7,922 bases of DNA from Polaromonas sp. (GTDB lineage: Bacteria > Pseudomonadota > Gammaproteobacteria > Burkholderiales > Burkholderiaceae_C), in contig JACMQR010000294.1 in NCBI GenBank assembly GCA_014376885.1, forward strand, positions 1-7,922. The letters run 5' to 3'. A model generated the notes under the pieces. It was not told where the DNA came from. It made no database searches and was given only the letters and a program-made list of their open reading frames with translations. The position numbers and the translations under genes are program-made. Shown here in pieces: positions 1 through 6,450 of the stretch (positions are counted from its first letter, which is position 1; each line of letters begins with the position of its first letter).

Positions 1-1
1 C

Positions 2-895
2 TGCTTTAGCGGCGGCTACCATGGCCGCACCCTGCTGACGCTGGCCATGACCGGCAAGATCGTTCCCTACAAAGCCGGCTTTGGCCCCTTTCCGGCCGAG
101 GTGTTTCATGCGACCTTTCCGAACGCGCTGCATGGCGTGTCAGTCGACGATTCCTTTGCCTCGATCGAGGCCATCTTCAAAAACGATATCGAAGCGAGCC
201 GCGTCGCCGCCATCATCGTCGAGCCGGTGCAGGGCGAAGGCGGCTTCACCGTGGCGCCGCCCGAGTTCTTGCAGCGCCTGCGCACGCTGTGCGACACGCA
301 CGGCATCTTGCTGGTCTGCGACGAGGTGCAGACCGGCGCCGGACGCACCGGCACCTGGTTTGCCATTGAACAAAGCGGCGTCGCGCCGGACCTCATCACC
401 ATGGCCAAGTCGATGGCCGGCGGGTTTCCGCTGTCTGCCGTGATCGGTCGGGCCGAGGTCATGGACGCCGCCGCGCCGGGCGGCCTGGGCGGCACCTATG
501 CCGGCAGTCCGGTGGCCTGCGCCGCCGCCTTGGCCGTGCTCGATGTGTTCGAGCAGGAAGACCTGCTCCAGCGCAGCCGCGATGTAGGCACGCGCTTGAC
601 CGCTGCGCTCAAGGCCATGGCTGCCCGGCATGCCTGCATTGGCGACGTGCGCGGCATGGGGGCAATGGTGGCCGTCGAGCTGTTCAAAAGCGGCGATGAC
701 ACCGCCAACACCAAGCAGCCCGATGCCGACCTGGCCAAGCGCATCACCGCCGAGGCGACGGCTCGCGGCCTGATTTTGCTGACCTGCGGCAGCTATGGCA
801 ACGTCATCCGCATCCTGGTGCCGCTGACCGCCAGCGACGCGCTGCTCGACGAAGGCCTGGCTATCATGGCCGACTGCTTTGACGCCGTCGCCTGA
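2..895 (+). CDS. gabT: 4-aminobutyrate aminotransferase (GabT), 5' truncated by the window
   Basis: This is a cytoplasmic PLP enzyme of the class-III (omega) aminotransferases. It moves the amino group of GABA to 2-oxoglutarate, giving succinate semialdehyde and glutamate. The frame is open from base 2, and the ATG at base 47 is internal: the codons before it read CFSGGYHGR, a conserved core segment. Counting from base 2, the residues known in E. coli GabT are all present: Arg9 (Arg141), Glu74 and Glu79 in EPVQGEGG (Glu206, Glu211), Asp107 in CDEVQTGAGRTG (Asp239, PLP ring nitrogen), Lys136 in MAKSMAGG (Lys268, Schiff base) and Arg270 in NVIRILVPL (Arg398, carboxylate). The constant offset implies that about 132 N-terminal residues lie upstream. 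Relative to E. coli there is a short insertion of about 4 residues near visible residues 230-240. Its product is the substrate of the dehydrogenase at the other end of the window. A related omega-transaminase such as 5-aminovalerate aminotransferase is the main alternative. Confidence 0.95.
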   Translation, partial: CFSGGYHGRTLLTLAMTGKIVPYKAGFGPFPAEVFHATFPNALHGVSVDDSFASIEAIFKNDIEASRVAAIIVEPVQGEGGFTVAPPEFLQRLRTLCDTHGILLVCDEVQTGAGRTGTWFAIEQSGVAPDLITMAKSMAGGFPLSAVIGRAEVMDAAAPGGLGGTYAGSPVACAAALAVLDVFEQEDLLQRSRDVGTRLTAALKAMAARHACIGDVRGMGAMVAVELFKSGDDTANTKQPDADLAKRITAEATARGLILLTCGSYGNVIRILVPLTASDALLDEGLAIMADCFDAVA

Positions 896-911
896 TTGAT
901 TCATGATGGGC

Positions 912-927
912 AGGCCAGCGGTTTGCA
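912..927 (+). promoter_or_regulatory. Candidate sigma-54 (-24/-12) promoter, weak
   Basis: In the gap after gabT there is a GG (913-914) and a GC (925-926) separated by exactly 10 bases, and the downstream half reads TTGCA (923-927). Against the consensus TGGCACG-N4-TTGCW it matches 9 of 12 fixed positions; the mismatches are the first T and the A and C of GGCAC. A start site would fall near 938, leaving an untranslated leader of about 80 bases before the ATPase gene. No enhancer site for an NtrC-type activator was recognised. GG-N10-GC is common in GC-rich DNA, so this is only a candidate. Confidence 0.25.
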
Positions 928-943
928 CGTTGTCTGCGCTGGC
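914..943. repeat. 7-bp inverted repeat in the gabT-ATPase gap
   Basis: GCCAGCG (914-920) is the reverse complement of CGCTGGC (937-943), with a 16-base spacer. No run of T follows, so it is not a normal intrinsic terminator. It overlaps the sigma-54 candidate and could be an operator half-site pair or chance. In the same gap TTTGCACG occurs twice, at 922-929 and at 1009-1016 just before the next start codon. Confidence 0.3.
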
Positions 944-1017
944 TCGGGCATGCATGTTGCTTCGATGTTTTCGGCATCTCGACCCTCTCTAGCGCACACC
1001 AATCAGGCTTTGCACGA

Positions 1018-2094
<1,077 letters not shown>

Positions 2095-2130
2095 CTGGCG
2101 CGCGCCGCACCGGCTCGTGGCTCTACCTGA

Positions 2131-2147
2131 CCGTTATCCGTTATCCG
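2131..2147 (+). repeat. Short tandem repeat, CCGTTAT twice plus CCG
   Basis: CCGTTAT occurs at 2131-2137 and again at 2138-2144, followed by CCG. It lies in the pyrimidine-rich leader of the binding-protein gene. It could be an operator or simple slippage; nothing in the sequence decides between these. Confidence 0.35.
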
Positions 2148-2188
2148 CTTCCCGTTCCCGGCTTTTCCCACGTTCTCCAACCTCCTAC

Positions 2189-2195
2189 AAAAGGA
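2189..2195 (+). promoter_or_regulatory. Ribosome binding site of the binding-protein gene
   Basis: AAAAGGA lies 7 bases before the ATG at 2203 and fixes that start. It is one of the two clear Shine-Dalgarno sequences in the window, fitting for a periplasmic protein needed in excess over the membrane subunits. The AGGA can pair with TCCT at 2183-2186 across a 5-base loop, a weak 4-bp stem. Confidence 0.7.
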
Positions 2196-2202
2196 CTTTC
2201 CC

Positions 2203-3237
2203 ATGAAACTCAAGCCCCTGTTGATGGCCTTTGCCGCTGCTGCTGCCTGCCTGCCTGTCTTGGCCCAAAGCCAGCTGACCGTGGTCAACTTTGGCGGCGC
2301 CAACGGCGCTGCCCAGAAGAAAGCCTATTTCGAGCCGTTCGAGAAATCAGGCGCTGGCAAGATCCAGCAGGTCGAATACAACGGCGAGCAGGCCAAGATC
2401 AAGGCCATGGTCGAGGCGAAAAAAGTCACCTGGGATGTGGTCGAGGTGGAAAGCCCCGATGTAAGCCGTGGCTGCGATGAAGGCCTGTTTGAAAAGATGG
2501 ACTGGTCCAAGATCGGCAACAAAGCCGACTTCCAACCAGCCGCCGTGCATGAATGCGGCGTGGGCACCTTTATCTGGTCCACCGTCATGGCCTACAACGC
2601 CGACCAGCTCAAGACTGCCCCGGTCACCTGGGCCGACTTCTGGAACACCCAGAAAATCCCCGGCAAGCGCGGCATGCGCAAGGGCGCCCGATACAACCTG
2701 GAATTTGCGCTCATGGCCGACGGCGTGAAAACCGCCGAGGTGTACAAGGTGCTGGCGACCAAGGAAGGCGCCGACCGCGCCTTCAAGAAAATGACCGAGC
2801 TCAAGCCGAGCATCCAGTTCTGGGAAGCCGGCGCCCAGCCGCCGCAGTTCCTGGTCGCCGGCGACGTCGTCATGACGACCGCCTACAACGGCCGCATCGA
2901 TGCCGCCCAGCGCGAAGGCAAGAACCTGCAGGTTGCCTGGACCGGCGGCATCTATGACCTGGACTACTGGGTCATGCCCAAGGGCGGCAGCAACAAGGAC
3001 CTGGCGCTGAAGTTCATCAGCATGGCCTCCGGCCCCGATGCACAGGCGGAGTACGCGCGCAACATCTCCTACGGCCCGACGAACAACAAGGCGCTGGCCA
3101 AGCTCGACGCCAAGGTGCTTGGCCTGCTGCCCACCTCGCCGGCCAACAGCAAGGACGCGCTGCAGTTCAACATCTCCTTTTGGGCCGACCAGGGCGAGGC
3201 GCTTGAAAAGCGCTTCGCCGCCTGGTCCGCGCAGTAA
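2203..3237 (+). CDS. Periplasmic substrate-binding protein, spermidine/putrescine (PotD/YdcS) type
   Basis: This 344-residue protein would capture the ligand in the periplasm and deliver it to the permease pair. Residues 1-21 form a Sec signal peptide (Lys2 and Lys4, an Ala-rich core, then PVLA before Gln22); Cys16 lies inside it and there is no clear lipobox. The mature protein starts with QLTVVNFGG, the first strand of the type-II binding-protein fold. The segments WSTVMAYNAD (125-134), MTTAYNGRID (224-233) and GGIYDLDYWVMPKGG (248-262) match the layout of PotD. Recalled PotD reads GGIFWMDS at the last of these, so its Asp257 corresponds to Asp254 here, while its Trp255 is replaced by Asp252. 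The mature chain has just two cysteines, Cys91 and Cys118, likely a disulfide. A strong ribosome site supports the start. The ligand is unknown; polyamine, 4-guanidinobutyrate and GABA are candidates. Confidence 0.93.
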   Translation: MKLKPLLMAFAAAAACLPVLAQSQLTVVNFGGANGAAQKKAYFEPFEKSGAGKIQQVEYNGEQAKIKAMVEAKKVTWDVVEVESPDVSRGCDEGLFEKMDWSKIGNKADFQPAAVHECGVGTFIWSTVMAYNADQLKTAPVTWADFWNTQKIPGKRGMRKGARYNLEFALMADGVKTAEVYKVLATKEGADRAFKKMTELKPSIQFWEAGAQPPQFLVAGDVVMTTAYNGRIDAAQREGKNLQVAWTGGIYDLDYWVMPKGGSNKDLALKFISMASGPDAQAEYARNISYGPTNNKALAKLDAKVLGLLPTSPANSKDALQFNISFWADQGEALEKRFAAWSAQ

Positions 3238-3255
3238 GCGCCGGTTCACGGAATC

Positions 3256-3260
3256 AGGAA
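3256..3260 (+). promoter_or_regulatory. Ribosome binding site of the first permease gene
   Basis: AGGAA ends 7 bases before the ATG at 3268, in the 30-base gap after the binding-protein stop. It supports 3268 over the in-frame ATG ten codons later (residue 11). Confidence 0.65.
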
Positions 3261-3267
3261 AAGTGCA

Positions 3268-4545
3268 ATGAACACAGCGGCTTCGGCTTCCCTTGCCATG
3301 AGGCCACCGGCAGCCAGTGCTGCCACCGGAGCCGCCCTGGCTGTTCAGCTGCGTCGGCTCGAGCGGCGCAGGCAGTTGCGCGCCATTACCCTGACCCTTC
3401 CGCTGCTGGTCTTTCTGGCGGTCACGTTTTTGGTGCCGCTCGGCGCCCTGCTGGTCAGGGCGGTCGAAAACCCGGAAGTCGCCAGCACGCTCAGCCGGAC
3501 CGGCAAAGCGCTGGCCGGCTGGGACCGCCAGGCAGCGCCGCCCGATGCCGCCTATGCGGCGCTGCTGGCCGACCTGGAGGCGATTCCCGAAACCGCGCAG
3601 GCCGGCGTGCTGGCCCGGCGCCTGAACACCGAAGTGGGCGGCGCGCGCTCGCTTGTCATGAACACCTACCGCGCCCTGCCGCTGGGCACCGGGCTGAGCC
3701 CGCTGCAGGCCAAAGAAAAACTGCTGGCCCAGGACCCCCGGTGGGCCGAGCTACCCTATTGGTGGGCGATTGCCAAGAACAGCTCGCGCTGGACACCCGA
3801 CTACCTGCTGGCCTCGGTGGACCTGAAACGCGATGCGCAAGGCGATGTCGTGCGCGTCGGCGCCGAGGAAGCGGCCTTCAGCGACATCTTGCTGCGCACC
3901 TTTTCGATCAGCGCGGTCGTCACGCTGGTCTGCATACTGCTGGGCTATCCGCTGGCCTACTGGCTGGCCACGCTGAGCGAGCGCCGCGCCAACCTGATGA
4001 TGATCCTGGTGCTGCTGCCCTTCTGGACCTCGGTATTGGTGCGCATTGCCGCCTGGATCGTCCTGCTGCAGACCAACGGGCTGGTCAACCGCTTTTTGAT
4101 GTTCACCGGCTTGACCGGCGAGCCGGTGCCGCTGCTGTTCAACCGGCTCGGCGTCATCATTGCCATGGTGCACATCCTGCTGCCCTTCATGATCCTGCCG
4201 CTCTATAGCGTGATGAAGTCGGTGCCTGGCAACTATATGCGCGCCGCCGTGTCGCTGGGGAGCCCGCCGCTGGCCGCGTTTTTTCGGGTTTATGTGCCGC
4301 AAACCTATCCGGGCGTGGCAGCTGGCGGGTTGCTGGTGTTCATCACCTCGATCGGCTACTACGTCACGCCGGCGTTGCTGGGCGGCGCGGCCGACCAGAT
4401 GCTGAGCTACTACGTCGCCCAGTACACCAACGTGGATGTGAATTGGGGCATGGCCTGCGCGCTGGGCTCGGTGCTGCTGGTGACCACGCTGGTCCTCTAC
4501 GCGGTGTACCGGCGCTTTGCCAAAGCCGAGCTGAGCCTGGGCTGA
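3268..4545 (+). CDS. ABC transporter permease, PotB type, with a large periplasmic insert
   Basis: This 425-residue inner-membrane subunit is one half of the transport channel. An Ala-rich, then Arg-rich N-terminus (1-40, with RRLERRRQLR) precedes membrane segment 1 (about 41-63). A hydrophilic stretch of about 145 residues follows (64-208), predicted to be periplasmic. The remaining five segments lie near 209-232, 243-266, 292-313, 348-370 and 392-415. The EAA loop that docks on the ATPase is AAVSLGSPPLAAFFRVYVPQ (326-345), with the expected Gly331. PotB of E. coli is about 280 residues, so the extra length is mostly the insert, a form seen in some putative spermidine/putrescine permeases of proteobacteria. 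It starts 30 bases after the binding-protein gene and stops 10 bases before the second permease, so these three genes are almost certainly co-transcribed. Confidence 0.93.
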   Translation: MNTAASASLAMRPPAASAATGAALAVQLRRLERRRQLRAITLTLPLLVFLAVTFLVPLGALLVRAVENPEVASTLSRTGKALAGWDRQAAPPDAAYAALLADLEAIPETAQAGVLARRLNTEVGGARSLVMNTYRALPLGTGLSPLQAKEKLLAQDPRWAELPYWWAIAKNSSRWTPDYLLASVDLKRDAQGDVVRVGAEEAAFSDILLRTFSISAVVTLVCILLGYPLAYWLATLSERRANLMMILVLLPFWTSVLVRIAAWIVLLQTNGLVNRFLMFTGLTGEPVPLLFNRLGVIIAMVHILLPFMILPLYSVMKSVPGNYMRAAVSLGSPPLAAFFRVYVPQTYPGVAAGGLLVFITSIGYYVTPALLGGAADQMLSYYVAQYTNVDVNWGMACALGSVLLVTTLVLYAVYRRFAKAELSLG

Positions 4546-4555
4546 ATACAACACC

Positions 4556-5374
4556 ATGAAACCTTCAACCTTTCCGGCCTACTACACCCCGCTCGACAAG
4601 CTCGGCTGGTATGGCCTGCGCGTGCTGTGCGGCGCGGTGCTGCTGTTTTTGCTGCTGCCGATCATCGTCATCATTCCGCTGTCGTTCAGCAACTCGTCCT
4701 TCCTGTCGTATCCGATTCCAGGCTGGTCGCTGCGCTGGTATCAGGAGCTGTTCGCCTCGGGCGACTGGGCGCGCGCCACGCGCAACAGCTTCATCGTCGC
4801 GCCGCTGGCCACGCTGATCGCCACGGCGCTGGGCACGCTGGCGGCCGTGGGTCTGGCGCGATCACGGTTTGTTGGCAAAGGCCTGCTGACCAGCCTGCTG
4901 ATTGCCCCCATGGTGGTGCCGATCGTCGTCGTGGGCGTCAGCACCTACCTGTTTTTTGCCCGCATCGGCCTGTCCGACTCCTACACCGGCCTGGTGCTGG
5001 TGCATGCCGCATTGGGAGCGCCGTTCGTGCTGACCACCGTGATGGCCACCTTGCAGGGCTTTAACCAAAACCTGGTCAAGGCCAGCCTGAGCCTGGGCGC
5101 CGGGCCGCTGCAGACCTTTTTTCGCATCACGCTGCCGGTGATTGCGCCGGGCGTGATCTCGGGCGCGCTGTTTGCGTTTGCCACCTCGTTCGACGAGGTG
5201 GTCGTCACCTTGTTCCTGGCCGGCCCGACGCAAACCACGCTGCCGCGCCAGATGTTCACCGGCATCCGCGAGAACATCTCACCCACGATTGCCGCTGTGG
5301 CGACCCTGCTCATCGTGTTCACCGCCTGCCTGATGATGACCATGGAATGGTTGCGCGGGCGGGTGAAAAAATAA
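4556..5374 (+). CDS. ABC transporter permease, PotC type
   Basis: This 272-residue inner-membrane protein is the second channel half, pairing with the longer permease before it. Six membrane segments are visible near 21-45, 78-102, 112-134, 142-165, 196-221 and 243-262. The first is followed by PLSFSNSSFLSYP, a typical start of the periplasmic loop in PotC-like proteins. The ATPase-docking EAA loop is KASLSLGAGPLQTFFRITLP (175-194), with Gly181 conserved. Length equals the family norm (PotC about 264). The ten bases between the preceding stop and the ATG (ATACAACACC) contain no Shine-Dalgarno sequence, so ribosomes finishing the first permease probably restart here, which would keep the two subunits in balance. 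No better upstream start exists in this frame. Confidence 0.93.
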   Translation: MKPSTFPAYYTPLDKLGWYGLRVLCGAVLLFLLLPIIVIIPLSFSNSSFLSYPIPGWSLRWYQELFASGDWARATRNSFIVAPLATLIATALGTLAAVGLARSRFVGKGLLTSLLIAPMVVPIVVVGVSTYLFFARIGLSDSYTGLVLVHAALGAPFVLTTVMATLQGFNQNLVKASLSLGAGPLQTFFRITLPVIAPGVISGALFAFATSFDEVVVTLFLAGPTQTTLPRQMFTGIRENISPTIAAVATLLIVFTACLMMTMEWLRGRVKK

Positions 5375-5400
5375 CCGGTCCTGTTTTGAAAACGAAGTCC

Positions 5401-6345
5401 ATGACAAAAAACCAACCCCTGAGCGGCAACGCCATGCCGCGCTTTGGCGGCTGGGCCAGCATGATGCGCCTGCCCATGTGCAGCGACCCGGCCGGCCTGG
5501 ACGCCGCCTTCATTGGCGTGCCGCTGGACATCGGTACCAGCCACCGGCCCGGCACCCGCTTTGGTCCACGCCAGATCCGCGCCGAATCGAGCCTGATCCG
5601 GCCCTACAACATGGCCACCGGCGCCGCGCCATTCGACGCCCTGCAGGTGGCCGACCTGGGCGACGTCGCCATCAACACCTACAACCTGCAAAAATCGGTC
5701 GAGATCATCGAGCAGCACTACCGGCCAATCGTTGACGCCGGCTGCATTCCACTGACGCTGGGCGGCGACCATACCATCGTCCTGCCCATCCTGCGCGCCC
5801 TGGCGCGCCGGCACGGGCCGGTGGCCCTGGTGCATGTCGATGCCCATGCCGATGTGAACGACGACATGTTCGGCGAACGCATCGCCCACGGCACACCGTT
5901 CAGGCGGGCTGTGGAAGAAGGCCTGCTGCAGTGCAACAAGGTCTGGCAGATCGGCCTGCGCGGCACCGGCTACGGCATGGACGATTTCGACTGGCCCCGG
6001 CAGCAGGGCTTTACCGTGGTGCAGGCGCATGAGGTCTGGTACCAATCGCTGACGCCGCTGATGGCCCGGGTGCGCGAATCCATCGGCCAGGCGCCGTGCT
6101 ATCTGAGCTTTGACATCGACGGTATCGACCCGTCGTTTGCCGGTGGCACGGGCACACCCGAGATCGGCGGGCTGAGCGTGCCGCAGGCGTTGGAGATCAT
6201 TCGCGGCTGCCGGGGCTTGAACCTGGTCGGCGCGGACCTGGTCGAAGTGTCGCCGCCCTACGACGCGTCGGGCAACACCGCCTTGCTGGGCGCCAACCTG
6301 CTGTACGAGATGCTGTGCGTTCTGCCCGGCGTTTCCTACCGCTAA
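5401..6345 (+). CDS. speB: Agmatinase-family ureohydrolase (SpeB type), probably guanidinobutyrase (GbuA)
   Basis: This 314-residue cytoplasmic enzyme splits a guanidino compound into urea and an amine using two metal ions, normally Mn2+. All six metal ligands are present: His124 in GGDHT, Asp147, His149 and Asp151 in DAHADVND, and Asp238 and Asp240 in SFDIDGIDP. Glu282 in VEVSPPYD sits where family members hold the guanidino group. An ATG at 5347 is in frame and would overlap the permease by 28 bases. I prefer 5401 because NQPLSGNAMPRFGG is the usual N-terminus of this subfamily and the length then agrees with GbuA/GpuA (about 318 residues). Agmatinase (product putrescine), guanidinobutyrase (product GABA) and guanidinopropionase share this fold. 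Neighbouring GABA aminotransferase and succinate-semialdehyde dehydrogenase genes favour guanidinobutyrase, and so does Met156 in the loop after the metal motif. The family is certain; the substrate is inferred. Confidence 0.93.
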   Translation: MTKNQPLSGNAMPRFGGWASMMRLPMCSDPAGLDAAFIGVPLDIGTSHRPGTRFGPRQIRAESSLIRPYNMATGAAPFDALQVADLGDVAINTYNLQKSVEIIEQHYRPIVDAGCIPLTLGGDHTIVLPILRALARRHGPVALVHVDAHADVNDDMFGERIAHGTPFRRAVEEGLLQCNKVWQIGLRGTGYGMDDFDWPRQQGFTVVQAHEVWYQSLTPLMARVRESIGQAPCYLSFDIDGIDPSFAGGTGTPEIGGLSVPQALEIIRGCRGLNLVGADLVEVSPPYDASGNTALLGANLLYEMLCVLPGVSYR

Positions 6346-6363
6346 GGCCGTCGGCCCCGCGAA

Positions 6364-6422
6364 CCGCCCGGGCGCTGTATCCTCAGTCACTGGTTTTACC
6401 CACCGCCGCTTTTTCCGGGCGG
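6364..6422. repeat. 8-bp GC inverted repeat in the gap before gabD
   Basis: CCGCCCGG (6364-6371) is the exact reverse complement of CCGGGCGG (6415-6422), with 43 bases between. The left arm also lies within a 10-base palindrome, CGCCCGGGCG (6365-6374), and the right arm can instead pair over 5 bp with CCGCC at 6403-6407. In RNA these arms could form a stable stem between the ureohydrolase and dehydrogenase cistrons. The run of five T lies inside the loop, not after the right arm, so it does not look like an intrinsic terminator. Confidence 0.35.
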
Positions 6423-6450
6423 CAGCCGTCAGCCCTTCAGAAAGAACACC

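Noticed and set aside
47..895. Reading the aminotransferase as starting at the ATG at base 47.
   Set aside because: The frame is open to the left edge and the 15 codons before that ATG encode conserved GabT sequence including the substrate-binding Arg, so the gene is cut by the window.
914..943. An intrinsic terminator after gabT.
   Set aside because: The stem is only 7 bp with a 16-base loop and no T run follows.
1009..1016. TTTGCACG repeated at 922-929 and 1009-1016 as a possible regulator site.
   Set aside because: It is an 8-base match with no symmetry or further copies seen; it is noted under the inverted repeat but is too short to call a site.
5347..5400. Starting the ureohydrolase at the ATG at 5347, overlapping the permease by 28 bases.
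   Set aside because: The extra 18 residues do not resemble family N-termini, and the 5401 start gives the expected length and opening sequence. Neither start has a strong ribosome site, so this is not fully excluded.
6403..6422. An intrinsic terminator after the ureohydrolase gene, suggested by GC arms around a run of five T.
   Set aside because: The T run sits in the loop between the arms, the stem is 5 bp, and no T run follows the right arm.
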